NCBI GenBank assembly: GCA_965226245.1
Contig: CBDDCL010000015.1
Coordinates: forward strand, 3,224,001-3,288,000
Length of the DNA stretch: 64,000 nucleotides
Reading direction: 5' to 3'
Source of the DNA: CBDCYS01 sp965226245
Lineage (GTDB): Bacteria > Acidobacteriota > Terriglobia > Bryobacterales > UBA6623
Shown here: in pieces, positions 1 through 9,252 of the stretch
Layout of the letters: each line of letters starts with the position of its first letter
How positions within the stretch are numbered: the first letter of the stretch is position 1
Program-made: the position numbers and the translations under genes
The notes under the pieces: model-generated
The model's input: only the letters and a program-made list of their open reading frames with translations
Database searches by the model: none
What the model was told of the DNA's origin: nothing

Positions 1-1
1 G

Positions 2-400
2 CAATCTGAAGAGTCGTATTCGGTAGTCACGTTGTTCCATGTCATTGAGCACTGGAGCCTCCCCAATTGCCTCGAAGTGCTCCGCGAAATACGGCGGGTG
101 CTCTCAGACGACGGATTTCTACTTATCGAGACTCCTCACCCCGGACATGTAATGACCGCCACTGAGTCTTTCTGGATCGATCCGACACATCAGCGCCCCA
201 TCCCGATCCAGCTGCTCCAGTTTACGGTTGAGTATGCAGGCTTGACCGTTGAATCTTCAGGGGAGATCAACGAGGCTGGTACGCCGGAAGGAAATCCCTA
301 TGGCTCGCTGCCCTTCTTGGCTCACCTTAACCGTCGTTTTTACGGCCCACAAGACTACTTCCTCCTTGCCCGCCGGGCAGGAGATCGACGGCAACAATGA
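2..400 (+). CDS. SAM-dependent methyltransferase, C-terminal part (5' end outside window)
   Basis: The frame is open from the window edge, so the N-terminus with the SAM-binding glycine motif is missing. The visible part carries the class I pattern VVTLFHVIEH, then REIRRVLSDDGFLLIETPHP (post-motif strand and loop), then a conserved FWIDPTHQRP segment typical of sugar or lipid-carrier methyltransferases of O-antigen and capsule loci. It ends in TGA overlapping the ATG of the next gene (ATGA, 397-400), so the two were translationally coupled. Family assignment is confident; the acceptor is unknown. Confidence 0.75.
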   Translation, partial: QSEESYSVVTLFHVIEHWSLPNCLEVLREIRRVLSDDGFLLIETPHPGHVMTATESFWIDPTHQRPIPIQLLQFTVEYAGLTVESSGEINEAGTPEGNPYGSLPFLAHLNRRFYGPQDYFLLARRAGDRRQQ

Positions 401-495
401 GCGCGAACAGAGCTGAGAGAATTGCTGAGAATCAACCCCTTCGCGGCTCCGCGAAACCCGTTCCCGGGGCTCGTAGCAGCTGCCTCTCTGTCGCG

Positions 496-884
496 GTGTT
501 TACACCGCTGCCGCCTGCAAGCACTGGCACGGCGGATTATGCCGAGGCGCTAATTCGGGAGCTTGAGACAAGGCTTGATCTGACAGTCTTCACGAAAATC
601 CCGCAGCGGTTCGACGCCAAGTCATATGACGCAGTCTTATACCACCTGAATTATGCACAGGTTCGGCGTAGCCATCGCCGATGGAGTTGTGTTTACACCG
701 CTGCCGCCTGCAAGCACTGGCACGGCGGATTATGCCGAGGCGCTAATTCGGGAGCTTGAGACAAGGCTTGATCTGACAGTCTTCACGAAAATCCCGCAGC
801 GGTTCGACGCCAAGTCATATGACGCAGTCTTATACCACCTGAATTATGCACAGGTTCGGCGTAGCCATCGCCGATGGAGTTGTG
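496..884. repeat. 193-bp tandem duplication spanning the glycosyltransferase/IS1380 left junction
   Basis: Positions 496-691 reappear essentially identically at 689-884 (offset 193). The first copy contains glycosyltransferase coding sequence plus the first roughly 46 bp of the IS1380 left end (645-690), then jumps back into the glycosyltransferase. The second copy is contiguous with the whole IS. The breakpoint shows GTG microhomology. The duplication therefore postdates IS insertion, or is an assembly error at a repeat edge. Confidence 0.9.
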
Positions 885-2635
885 GCGGTAGCGGCAGTCG
901 TGTCAACTCAGTGATTTAGCAAGTCGTCTTTTCTGCTGTTTCCTTCCCGGTTTGAGCCGCCTCCCAATTCCGGGCGGGCAAAAGCGGGCTCGCAAACGGC
1001 ATGTTCCCAGTAGCTTGCGGCCCGTGCATAAAATTCTATGCGCAGCGCCCCTCAACGCAGCGCACCCTCCACCACCGGCGCGCAGCTCGATCCCGGCGGC
1101 GCCATCACCCGCAGCCGCCGCATCAGCCGCTCGAACAGGCCCTGCTCCTGGTACTGATCGCTGTAGCTGATGCCCGTTCTGCCGGCATGCCGCCAGATCT
1201 TGGCCGCCACGAACAGAAAGCGCAGCCGCGCCGTCGCCAGGGTGGTGTGGCGCAGCTTCTCCGGGGTGGCGTCGGCTTCGCGCTGGAACAGCAGCAGCCA
1301 GCAGTTGAGGTTGTAGGCCAGCATGACCAACTGAAAGTGATTGCGGTTCATGTCAAAGCGGCGCGAAGGATGGGCCGCCAGCCCGGCGTCGTTGTTGGCT
1401 TCTTTGATGAGGTTCTCCGCCCCAGCCCGCTGGTTGTAAAACCACGCCACCGCCGCGATCGGCTCGGTGAGGTTGGTGACGAACACGCGGTAGGTGTAAG
1501 CGCTGGTTGCAAACAACTGATATTGCTCGACTTCGTCGGTTTCCGGCTCCTTTTCATAACGTAGCGCGACAAAGCGGCAGGCCCTGCCCCAGCCTTGCGG
1601 CTGGTAGAGGAATTCGCACTCCGCCGCAGCGTCGCTGTGGGGCGAGGGCTTCCATTCCGCTTGCTGCAACTGCTCGACCAGTCGCCTGGTCTTGCGCGCC
1701 ACGATGACGAACTGACAATGCGCTTGTTCGTAGGCTGCCACCGCTTCCCAGCAATAAAAGCCGGAATCGGCCCGCGCCAAGATCCGCTTCACACTGGCCG
1801 GCAAAGCCTGGAAAGCACTTTCGAGGTGCGCCGCGATCTCTTTGCCCGTGGGCCGGTCGCCATTGTGCAACCCGCCCATCAGGTATTCGCGCGTCTCGGC
1901 CAGGAAGGTCAGTATCGGCTGGTAGCTGCGCTTGCCCTTGTTCTTGGGGTTGTAGCTCTTGCGCCCGCCCATCTGCTGGCCGTAGAGGGTGTGCACGGTG
2001 GTGTCGGTGTCCAGCGTCACCGTGGTCAACCGCACGTTGGCCGCCGCCCAGGCTCGTTCGCGCAGTTGGCGCTGCATCGACAGGATCTGCCGCGCCACGT
2101 TGAGATGCAGCGAGGCCAGAAAGCGCCACAGCGTGGATTGCGGCGGCAGCCGCGTCACTTGCAAGATGCCGGTCAGGATGGGGTCGCGCGCGATGAAGCG
2201 GAGTTGGTTGAGCCGCGCAAAGCCGACATAGAGGCCCAGCACGAGGGCCAGCACAAACTGGTAGAGGCTCATCACACGGGTGATTCGTTTGACGCTGAGG
2301 GTTTGTTCCAGCAGCTCTTGGAAGCCGAGTTTTTCGAGCAGGGTGGCGACCGGCAGCAGGCCGCCGTAGGGAGTCAGATTCTTGCCGCGGAAGTGATAGG
2401 GCGTGGAAGCCCCGATTTTATTGGGCTGCGGAGCCGTCGCGCCGCGGCCTTGTTTGGCGGGGTTTTTGGAGCTATGCTGTTTTCGCTTGGTAACCATTTG
2501 GGTGACCTCCTTGGGGTTGGCTGGCGAAGCTGAAATCTTTGCCAGCCTACCTTATTACCCCATGTTTTCGGGGGTCGCCCAATGGTCCCTCGCGGCACAG
2601 CCCTCCTCAGGTGTACCCGCAGTGCATAATTCAGG
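838..2635 (-). mobile_element. IS1380-family insertion sequence, copy 1 (1798 bp)
   Basis: The ends are inverted repeats CCTGAATTATGCAC (838-851) and its complement ending at 2635. A 5-bp target duplication TACCA flanks it (833-837 and 2636-2640), within the 4-5 bp usual for IS1380. One transposase gene lies on the minus strand. The element is almost identical to copy 2 at 26003-27800. It interrupts a glycosyltransferase gene. Confidence 0.95.
1052..2497 (-). CDS. IS1380-family DDE transposase (copy 1)
   Basis: 481-residue transposase. Visible landmarks are TVTLDTDTTVHTLYG (first catalytic Asp region, about residue 160), ILARADSGFYCWEA (second Asp, about 240) and AGAENLIKEANNDAGL (Glu region, about 360). 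The N-terminus holds a YGGLLPVATLLEKLGF helical segment usual for the family. The start is chosen from AAGGAGGT spaced before the ATG (minus strand, just above 2497). It differs from the copy at 26217-27662 by very few substitutions (for example V/A near the C-terminus). It catalyses cut-and-paste movement of its own element. Confidence 0.93.
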   Translation of the reverse strand: MVTKRKQHSSKNPAKQGRGATAPQPNKIGASTPYHFRGKNLTPYGGLLPVATLLEKLGFQELLEQTLSVKRITRVMSLYQFVLALVLGLYVGFARLNQLRFIARDPILTGILQVTRLPPQSTLWRFLASLHLNVARQILSMQRQLRERAWAAANVRLTTVTLDTDTTVHTLYGQQMGGRKSYNPKNKGKRSYQPILTFLAETREYLMGGLHNGDRPTGKEIAAHLESAFQALPASVKRILARADSGFYCWEAVAAYEQAHCQFVIVARKTRRLVEQLQQAEWKPSPHSDAAAECEFLYQPQGWGRACRFVALRYEKEPETDEVEQYQLFATSAYTYRVFVTNLTEPIAAVAWFYNQRAGAENLIKEANNDAGLAAHPSRRFDMNRNHFQLVMLAYNLNCWLLLFQREADATPEKLRHTTLATARLRFLFVAAKIWRHAGRTGISYSDQYQEQGLFERLMRRLRVMAPPGSSCAPVVEGALR

Positions 2636-2739
2636 TACCAGATAGCAAACAATCCACATCATGAGGCGATCTACGAACTCGCTCTGAAAGCTCCGGGCGT
2701 TGTGGTACTTCATGAGGTCAATCTCCACCATATGATATT

Positions 2740-3172
2740 CAACAGGCCGTGGTGAGGATCCTCCATCAGATTTAGGAGGGGGACTTTGGGGGTTTTTCGT
2801 ATGGTTTTCGACCGGGACGCAGTCCCCATCAGGCGCTGGATGCGCTGACGGTGGGGATCCAAACGAAGCGTGGGAGCTGGGTGCTTGACTGCGATGTCCA
2901 GGGATTCTTCGACAACTTGTCGCACGAATGGCTGGCCAAGTTCCGCAAGCACCGCGGGGCCGATCCGAGGATGCTCCGTCTCATCCAGAAATGGCTGCGG
3001 GCGGGAGTGTCGGAAGACGGTCAATGGTCGGAGACGAAAGTCGGGACTCCGCAGGGTTCGGTGTTTTCACCACTGCTCGCTAACGTGTACCTGCACTACG
3101 TGTGCGATCTATGGGTGGAGGCCTGGCGCAAGAAAGTGGCCCAGGGCGACGTGATCGTCGTCCGGTACGGGT
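2740..3172 (+). pseudogene. ltrA-like: Group II intron reverse transcriptase/maturase fragment
   Basis: In one frame the segment reads QQAVVRILHQI, an in-frame TAG where Tyr is expected (2773-2775), EGDFGGFSYGFRPGRSPHQA, WVLDCDVQGFFDNLSHEW (RT palm motif with the first Asp) and VGTPQGSVFSPLLANVYLHY. It breaks off at VVRYG, exactly where the YADD catalytic box should follow. Both ends are abrupt gene-to-gene junctions (glycosyltransferase before, thiolase after). No intron RNA ends were found around it. It is unrelated in detail to the RT at 5389-6549. Confidence 0.85.
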
Positions 3173-3580
3173 TCTCTGGAATCCCTAGTTCCCGCGCTTC
3201 GCGGCGGAGGTCATCAGGACAGCCGCCGCTTGATCGACGAAAGCATTGGAATTCATCAGCTTCGGGTAGGGAAATCCGATCATGCGGTTGCGGTCATTCA
3301 CCGAAGTGATCGTGCCGGCGGAGAAGCCGTTACGGCGGGTCGCCAGCGGGTTGTCCCTGGCCGCGGCGGCAAAGCGCGCGAACAACTTGCCCATGGCCTT
3401 GTTGTGATCTTCGATGGAACGTCCGCGGCGGGGCCGAAGCGCGTTTTCCAAAAGCGGATACATGATAGGCAGGTTCGAAATCTCGTTCCGGCAAGACAAG
3501 CTTCTGAGGCAGGCTCGCGGCCAGCATTAGCCCGGATTTCTCATCGTAGGGTTGGCAGATGGCCGCCTTTTGTGGCATAA
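3173..3580 (-). pseudogene. Acetyl-CoA acetyltransferase (thiolase-like) fragment, frameshifted
   Basis: On the minus strand the main frame (3499-3185) reads MYPLLENALRPRRGRSIEDH, then MGKLFARFAAAARDNP and NRMIGFPYPKLMNSNAFVDQ, a typical central block of acyl-CoA acetyltransferases. Just upstream, in another frame, DEKSGLMLAASLPQKLV is the expected preceding block. At the downstream edge one missing base turns the expected AAKARELGIPEN into AAKRGN-stop. So this is an internal piece with at least two frameshifts, lacking both the N-terminal nucleophile Cys region and the C-terminus. Confidence 0.7.
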
Positions 3581-3628
3581 ACATAATGAACACAAGATGT
3601 TTCAGCCAGCAAGAAAGCGAGCTTCGCC

Positions 3629-5044
3629 ATGACAGAGTGTACCCAACCCAGCTTCACCTTCGCCAATCAGGGCCGACGCCAGGTGGTGGCCCGTTTCGAC
3701 GGCGGCACGATCACCTCCGACGGCGGCGGCGTGCTGTTGCGCCAGACCGAACAGCGCAGCGGCATCCTGCGGCAGTTCGCCGCCTGCTTCCGCGATCATC
3801 GCCAACCCGGGCAAATCGAACACAGCGTGCGAGAGCTGGTCTCGCAGCGCGTCTACGGGCTGGCGCTGGGTTACGAGGATCTCAACGATCACGATCAGCT
3901 GCGCTCCGACCCGCTGCTGGCCCTGCTCAGCGGCAAGCAAGACCTCCAAGGCAAGCAGCGCCGCCGAGCCCAAGACCGCGGCAACCCCGGCGCTGGCAAG
4001 AGCACCCTCAACCGCCTCGAGAGGACCCCGGCCGACGCCGACGAGCAAAGCCGTTACAAGAAGATCGTTCTCGACACCGCCGCGGCCGACCGTCTGCTGA
4101 CCGATCTCTACATTCAATCGCAGCCGCGCCAGCCCGAGCGCATCGTGCTCGATCTCGACGCCACCGACGACCCGCTGCACGGTCATCAGGAAGGGCGCTT
4201 TTTTCACGGCTACTACGGACACTATTGCTACCTGCCGCTCTACATTTTCGCCGGGGACCAGCTGCTGTGCGCGCGCCTGCGGCCGTCCAACATCGACGCC
4301 TCGGCGGGGTCGCTGGAAGAAGTCCAGCGCATCGTCGAACAACTGCGGCGGGCGTGGCCCGAAGTCGAGATCCTGCTGCGGGCCGACAGCGGTTTTTGCC
4401 GCGACGAGATCATGAGCTGGTGCGAGAACAACGGCGTGGATTATGTGTTCGGGCTGGCCCGCAACGAGCGTTTGCAGCGCCGCATCAAGAGACGGATGAA
4501 ACTGGCGCGGCGGCGTTTCGCCAAGACCGGCAAGGCGTCGCGGGTGTTCGCGGATTTCCGTTACCGCACGCGGACGAGCTGGCCGCGGGGGCGGCGCGTG
4601 GTGGCCAAGGCGGAGTATCTGGCGAAGGGCGAAAACCCGCGCTTCGTGGTGACCTCGCTGAGGGCCGAACAAGCGGCGGCGCAACAGCTCTACGAGACGA
4701 TCTACTGCGCCCGGGGAGAGATGGAGAACCGCATCAAGGAGCAGCAGATGGGGTTGTTCGCGGACCGCACATCGACGGCCCAATTCCGGTCGAATCAGAT
4801 CCGATTATATTTTTCATCGATTGGATACTGTGTTCTCGAAGCGCTGCGGCGGCTGGGGTTGGCGGGGACGAAGATGGCGCGGGCGCAAGCCGGGACGATC
4901 CGTCTGCGCTTGTTGAAGATCGGGGCGCGGATGCGGATCACGGCGCGCAAAGTGTGGATTTCGCTGGCGACGGGATACGCCTGGGCGGGAGTGTTCGAAC
5001 AAGTGTATGACAATCTGGAACGGGCAGAGCCACTGCGCTGCTGA
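3629..5044 (+). CDS. IS1380-family transposase (second, unrelated type)
   Basis: 471 residues. The N-terminal RFDGGTITSDGGGVLLRQTE, then IEHSVRELVSQRVYGLALGY with DLNDHDQLR, is the signature of canonical IS1380 transposases. Catalytic positions are VLDLDATDDPLHG (D, about 170), LLRADSGFCRDEI (D, about 250) and GEMENRIKEQQMGL (E, about 370). The C-terminus is complete. The element's inverted repeats could not be fixed by eye; the left end probably lies around 3580-3600, where thiolase sequence stops, and the right end between 5045 and about 5260. It is quite different from the 481-residue IS1380 transposase. Confidence 0.9.
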   Translation: MTECTQPSFTFANQGRRQVVARFDGGTITSDGGGVLLRQTEQRSGILRQFAACFRDHRQPGQIEHSVRELVSQRVYGLALGYEDLNDHDQLRSDPLLALLSGKQDLQGKQRRRAQDRGNPGAGKSTLNRLERTPADADEQSRYKKIVLDTAAADRLLTDLYIQSQPRQPERIVLDLDATDDPLHGHQEGRFFHGYYGHYCYLPLYIFAGDQLLCARLRPSNIDASAGSLEEVQRIVEQLRRAWPEVEILLRADSGFCRDEIMSWCENNGVDYVFGLARNERLQRRIKRRMKLARRRFAKTGKASRVFADFRYRTRTSWPRGRRVVAKAEYLAKGENPRFVVTSLRAEQAAAQQLYETIYCARGEMENRIKEQQMGLFADRTSTAQFRSNQIRLYFSSIGYCVLEALRRLGLAGTKMARAQAGTIRLRLLKIGARMRITARKVWISLATGYAWAGVFEQVYDNLERAEPLRC

Positions 5045-5337
5045 AAACGGCGCGGCGAGTTCAAGTAATACTTGAAGCGGACAGGGCTCGACAGGGGCGG
5101 CAATCGAGGTTTGGGCAAAAACGGACCAAAAATATCTCGGCCGCCGCCGCTGACGGCATACAGGACCGTTTCCGCCTCACCGCCGCCCCACTGAGAGGCG
5201 TTGCCGCCCCAAGACCATGAAAATCTCCTCCCGCGCCCCCGCCAACCCCGTTTCCCGGAATCGGGTAGAGTCGAGGACGGGCGCGGGTGCTCTGGACGCC
5301 TGGGGCGTCGTGGTCCCGTTTCCCGTCCCCGCTCATC

Positions 5338-5370
<33 letters not shown>

Positions 5371-5388
5371 TCCGGCCGGCTTCATCCC

Positions 5389-6549
5389 TCAAGCTGTCGC
5401 GGGCGGCGGCCCCAGGTGTATCCGGCGCAGGCGTACCACGCCTAATTGGCCAAACACCACCTGGTCGCTAAACTGCCGGGCGCCACGCGACGACACCTTC
5501 CTCCGCCTCCGCAAAAATCCTCGCACTCGCTCATGCACGTGGTTGTCCACCGCCCGATACGCCATCAGCCGGGTCCCATAAGAGAAGTAATTCGCCCAGC
5601 CCACCAACACTCGGTTGAGCCGGTCTCGGACCTCCTCCCAGCGCCCCACTTCAGCCGGACGCAACACCTCATGCACCTTCCGTCTCAGCCGTGCCACGCT
5701 CTTCCTCGACGGAGAAGCCCCCAAATACCAATGGCCATCCTTCTTGAAACGGTGCGGCCCGAACGTGTAACCCAGAAAGTCAAACCGCTCTTGCTTGGCC
5801 TGCACCAACTTGGTCTTCGTGCGGTTCAGCGTCAGCCCGATCCGCTCCATCACCGCCGCGGTGAACTTCAGCGCCTCCGCCGCGCTGCCGCGGCTGAGAA
5901 TCACGAAGTCATCGGCGTAGTTAACGATGACAGCTCGGAACTCACTTCCCTTCCCCGTCCGCCGCCAGCACTTCAGAAAACGGTTCATGTACAGATTGGA
6001 CAGCAGAGGGCTGATCACGCCGCCTTGTGGGGTGCCGTGCCGGCTCTTCTTGCCGCCCGTCATCCGCCGCTTCCCGTTTTCATCCCGCTCTTCGACCGCC
6101 GTCTTCAGCCACCTCTTGATGACATGTAAGACTTGCCGGTCCGAAATGCGCCGCGCCACGCACTGCAACAGCTCGGCGTGCGGAATCGTGTCGAAGTACT
6201 TCGATAAAGCGGCATCGACCACATCGGTGTAGCCTTTGCATAGCAGTTCGTGCACTCTCCGGATGGCGTCGTGCGCACTCCGTTTTGGCCGGTAGCCATA
6301 GGCCTCCGGGTCCAAGTCCGCCTCGAAGATCGGTTCGATCACCAGCTTGGCGGCGCTCTGCGCCACACGGTCCCGAATGGTCGGAATCCCCAGTGGACGC
6401 TCGCCGCCGCCGGGCTTGAAAATCATCACCCGCCGCACCGGCTGAGGCCGGTAGCTCTTCGAGCGCAAGTCCTCTTGCAGGCTTCGCAACCACTCCTGAC
6501 GGCCTTGGGATTCGATCTGCTGAAACGTTACGCCGTCCACTCCGGCCAC
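5389..6549 (-). CDS. ltrA-like: Group II intron reverse transcriptase/maturase (probable N-terminal frameshift)
   Basis: The 386-residue frame opens at a GTG in GGVAGVDGV and carries RT0-RT7 blocks: PLGIPTIRDRVAQ, AYGYRPKRSAHDAI, HGTPQGGVISPLLSNLYMNR, catalytic VNYADDFVIL and FDFLGYTFG. A maturase X-domain segment LNRVLVGWANYFSYGTRLMA follows. There is no HNH endonuclease domain. The expected N-terminus (KIRNLQKKLYLKAKQEPNFR, then FYQL) is present upstream at about 6610-6720 in another frame. An extra base in a C run near 6625 breaks the join, so the true product would start at about 6.85-6.95 kb. Either decayed or a sequencing indel. Confidence 0.85.
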   Translation of the reverse strand: MAGVDGVTFQQIESQGRQEWLRSLQEDLRSKSYRPQPVRRVMIFKPGGGERPLGIPTIRDRVAQSAAKLVIEPIFEADLDPEAYGYRPKRSAHDAIRRVHELLCKGYTDVVDAALSKYFDTIPHAELLQCVARRISDRQVLHVIKRWLKTAVEERDENGKRRMTGGKKSRHGTPQGGVISPLLSNLYMNRFLKCWRRTGKGSEFRAVIVNYADDFVILSRGSAAEALKFTAAVMERIGLTLNRTKTKLVQAKQERFDFLGYTFGPHRFKKDGHWYLGASPSRKSVARLRRKVHEVLRPAEVGRWEEVRDRLNRVLVGWANYFSYGTRLMAYRAVDNHVHERVRGFLRRRRKVSSRGARQFSDQVVFGQLGVVRLRRIHLGPPPATA

Positions 6550-7216
6550 GCCTCCGTTGGCCTTCGCCAGCCGGTAGGCATGCTCGAGAATGTCGCTGCG
6601 CCAGACCTTGTCATCGACTGAAAAGGGGGAGCTGATAGAAGCGGAAGTTCGGCTCCTGCTTCGCTTTGAGATAAAGCTTCTTCTGCAAGTTTCGGATCTT
6701 TTCCGGCGTTTTCAGACTCCTGTCAATCGCCTGACCCTCCTCTGCCTCCGAAGCGCGCCGCAAGGCAGGGCCCTTGGCTCCACCGGAGTTACCCGGCTTC
6801 CGCGCTACTATGGCCCTGTCCGACTCCCCGCCGAGCCCGCCCTCCTTGCGAGGACGGCGGAGTTGCGAACTCCACCCGCCGGGACCTCCCTTGCTGCACT
6901 GCGGTCTCCCTTGGCTGACCTGCCGTGCCCACTACCCCGGCGGACCGAACCGCTGCAAGTGTCGGTTGCTTCCCGGCTCGTGCGGCCTCCCCGTATCTCA
7001 GGCGGGTCGGCGTCCACGATTTCACTTTCGAGGCCTGCTCAGGCTTACTGCGCGTTACGGCCTGCCAGCTTGCTCGCCCGGCTTTCTCCGGACTTCGTCA
7101 CGAGGCTTCCGCGAGGCCGATTACCCGACCAAGCCGCTCGTCAGCTTCCACGCTTACCGACAACTACATAGGTGGGCTCCTTCCTCCCACAGGGTGTCCG
7201 CGCCGAAAAGGCGCAC

Positions 7217-7747
7217 TGAGAAATGCGGGCTAGCCTGGGTAGAGACGGTTTACTCCAGCGCGGGCAGACTGTCAGGGAACGTATCGGTAGCAGCCAGCGT
7301 TCCGTTGGGTCCGCACCTCCTGAGAGTTTGGACGCTGGATGGATACTCGACCGCGGCCATGTTCAATGTCAGGCAATTCAAGGACGTGCCCGAGGCGGAG
7401 CCGAATGACTCCGTGAAGGAAGCCCACCTGGTTGCGGACCGGCCGAGGTCAAAGGATTGCTGGATCCGTCCCAGGACATAGACGTCTTCGCCATAAAAGT
7501 CAATGCGGGTGAACGCTGGAGCTTCGACCTTCACTCGATTGAATACGGCTCATCGCTTGAGTGCAAAATGAGTATGCTCGACCCCAAGGGACGCCGCATC
7601 GCCTACAACGACGACCGCAATGACTACGATGAGACGCCGTTCATCGCGCACGTCTTTGATGAGTCACGAACCTCCGGCACCCTTATCTATCGCGTTTCTC
7701 AACAGCCGAGCATGATTCTGGGCGCTCGACGCCCGAGTCCTGGCTGA
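7217..7747 (+). pseudogene. PPC-domain (pre-peptidase C-terminal) secreted protein fragment, frameshifted
   Basis: From the intron edge the frame reads GNVSVAASVPLGPHLLRVWT, AAMFNVRQFKDVPEAEPNDS and KEAHLVAD. It then needs a one-base shift near 7434 to continue as AEVKGLLDPSQDIDVFAIKV, GERWSFDLHSIEYGSSLECK and FDES. The EAEPND motif and the DxDxFAIKV strand are hallmarks of the PPC domain common in large secreted Acidobacteria and Planctomycete proteins. The start is missing and the tail after 7680 is unconvincing. An internal remnant of a larger gene. Confidence 0.65.
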
Positions 7748-7827
7748 ATCAAACCCTCCTTCTTGTTTTGACCTCTTCCAGGCGATCCACGGGCCGACAA
7801 CATCACCTGCAGCATCTTAAGCTCCAA

Positions 7828-8195
7828 TCATGATTCGAAAGTCAATTCATCGTCATCAACTCGTGGAGACAGGCCGGTTCGCCGCTGGTCGTAGAAGACC
7901 ACGAAATACTCGTCGCTCAGCGCTTTGAGCGGCAACATGCTGCGGTAGTCCCAACCGGGTCCACCGTGCACGACAATAATAGTGGGTTCTCTGGGTTGCC
8001 GAAAGTCTCGCCGTGCAACACGACGCCATCGAGCACGAAATGCGGCAGACTGGGATTGTGCTCCGCCGTCTTCACAACAGTGTAACTAACTCCGCATGAA
8101 GACACCACAAGGCTCAGCACAACCACCACAACCACCAACAGGACAATAACAACCACCTTCATAATCGTGTAACGGCGGCCGCTGGAAGAGAACAT
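7828..8195 (-). pseudogene. Alpha/beta hydrolase N-terminal remnant with one frameshift
   Basis: The start at 8195 gives a signal or anchor segment (VVVIVLLVVVVVVLSLVVSS followed by Cys, lipoprotein-like), then LDGVVLHGETFGNPENP. One missing base after this point hides the continuation IIVVHGGPGWDYRSMLPLKA, then LSDEYFVVFYDQRRTGLSPR, which is the oxyanion HGGPG box and YDQRG-like block of proline-iminopeptidase-type hydrolases. It stops at 7828, well before the catalytic Ser, Asp and His. Truncated and frameshifted. Confidence 0.7.
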
Positions 8196-8214
8196 AAATC
8201 AACCACTTGAGGCA

Positions 8215-9189
8215 TCAGTAGCGATGCAGCCAGCGCGCCTTCTCGATGACTTTCTCGGCGTTTGGAAGGAAGGCCTTCTCGAGCGGCGGGCTGTAGGGCA
8301 CCGGCGTGTCCAGGGCGGCGATCCTCACGAGCGGTCCGTCGAGGTATTCAAAGGCATGCTCGCTGATGATGGCCGAGAGTTCGCCTCCGAGACCGCCGGT
8401 TAAGGTGTCTTCGTGGAGCAAGATCACCTTACTGGTCTTCTTCGCGGTTTCGATCACGGCATCGCGGTCCAACGGCACTAGAGTCCGCAAGTCGACAACC
8501 TCTAGGTCGATGTTTTCAGCGGCCAGCTTCTCCGCTGCTTGGAGTGCGACGTGCACCATTTCGCCGTAAGTGATGACGCTCAGATCATTGCCCGGGCGCT
8601 GCACCGCCGCCTTCCCAAGGGGAACCGTATAGTCGTCCGAAGGCACCTCGCCTTTGATTTGGCGGTAGAGATGCTTGTGCTCCAGAAAGATCACCGGGTC
8701 GTTATCGCGGATCGACGCCTTGATCAAGCCCTTCGCATCGTAAGCCGTCGAGGGCTGGACGACCTTCAGCCCAGGCGTATGGACGTAGGGCATTTCGGGA
8801 TTTTGTGAATGGAACGGGCCGCCGCTGAACCCGCCACCGGCCGGCGCGCGAATCACGATCGGCACCGAAGCGCCCCAGCGATAGCGGCATTTCGCGGCAA
8901 AGTTCGTGATCTGATCGAAAGCGCAGGCCATAAAATCGGAAAACTGCATTTCAACGACCGGCCTTAGCCCGTTGATCGCCGCACCCGTGCTGGCGCCGAT
9001 GATCGCCGATTCCGACAGCGGCGTATCGATCACTCGCCGTTCGCCGAAATGGTCCGAGAATCCCTTGGTCACCTTGAACGCTCCGCCGTACACTCCGACG
9101 TCCTCACCCATCACCATGACGGACTCGTCCCGCTCCATCTCTTCCCAGAGACCCTGGCGAATCGCTTCGAGGTAAGTCATCTCGGGCAT
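8215..9189 (-). CDS. 2-oxoacid dehydrogenase E1 component, beta subunit
   Basis: 324 residues, full length for the family. It contains MTYLEAIRQGLWEEMERDES, MGEDVGVYGGAFKVTKG and the conserved DTPLSESAIIGASTGAAING. The C-terminal domain holds VDLRTLVPLDRDAVIETAKK and LLHEDTLTGGLGGEL. With the alpha subunit it forms the thiamine-diphosphate-dependent decarboxylase of a pyruvate- or branched-chain-type complex and passes the acyl group to lipoyl-E2. It lies 63 bp downstream of the alpha gene on the same strand, so they are co-transcribed. No full E2 or E3 gene is adjacent; a broken lipoyl-domain gene lies at 21.3-21.5 kb. Confidence 0.92.
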   Translation of the reverse strand: MPEMTYLEAIRQGLWEEMERDESVMVMGEDVGVYGGAFKVTKGFSDHFGERRVIDTPLSESAIIGASTGAAINGLRPVVEMQFSDFMACAFDQITNFAAKCRYRWGASVPIVIRAPAGGGFSGGPFHSQNPEMPYVHTPGLKVVQPSTAYDAKGLIKASIRDNDPVIFLEHKHLYRQIKGEVPSDDYTVPLGKAAVQRPGNDLSVITYGEMVHVALQAAEKLAAENIDLEVVDLRTLVPLDRDAVIETAKKTSKVILLHEDTLTGGLGGELSAIISEHAFEYLDGPLVRIAALDTPVPYSPPLEKAFLPNAEKVIEKARWLHRY

Positions 9190-9252
9190 GGCGCTCCTCC
9201 GTTGTTGCTTGTGAACTCTCGCATGGGGGGAACTTGGACGCAGACCAGCAAG

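Larger units (their letters stand above)
397..2739 (+). pseudogene. Family 4 glycosyltransferase, split by IS1380 and truncated
   Basis: The N-terminal half has the GT4-like start VAVFTPLPPASTGTADYAEA (from about residue 28) and runs to ...AVLY, where an IS1380 element enters (838-2635). Removing the IS and one TACCA duplication rejoins the frame as AVLYQIANNPHHEAIYELAL, then KAPGVVVLHEVNLHHMI, which is the expected continuation of this family (the VVLHDxNLHHL motif). The gene then stops abruptly at about 2739, where a group II intron RT fragment begins. A 193-bp tandem duplication (496-884) further disrupts it. Its start ATG overlaps the upstream methyltransferase stop. It would have acted in surface glycan assembly. 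Nonfunctional as it stands. Confidence 0.8.

Noticed and set aside
1001..2533. Long plus-strand open frames (187 and 312 codons; 510 codons in the copy at 26166-27698)
   Set aside because: They are antisense to the IS1380 transposase, which has clear catalytic motifs and a ribosome-binding site. Their His/Gln/Arg-rich composition is that of a shadow frame.
3559..5010. 483-codon plus-strand frame and a 393-codon minus-strand frame over the second IS1380 transposase
   Set aside because: Only the 471-codon frame at 3629-5044 carries IS1380 motifs; the others are Arg/Pro-rich shadows.
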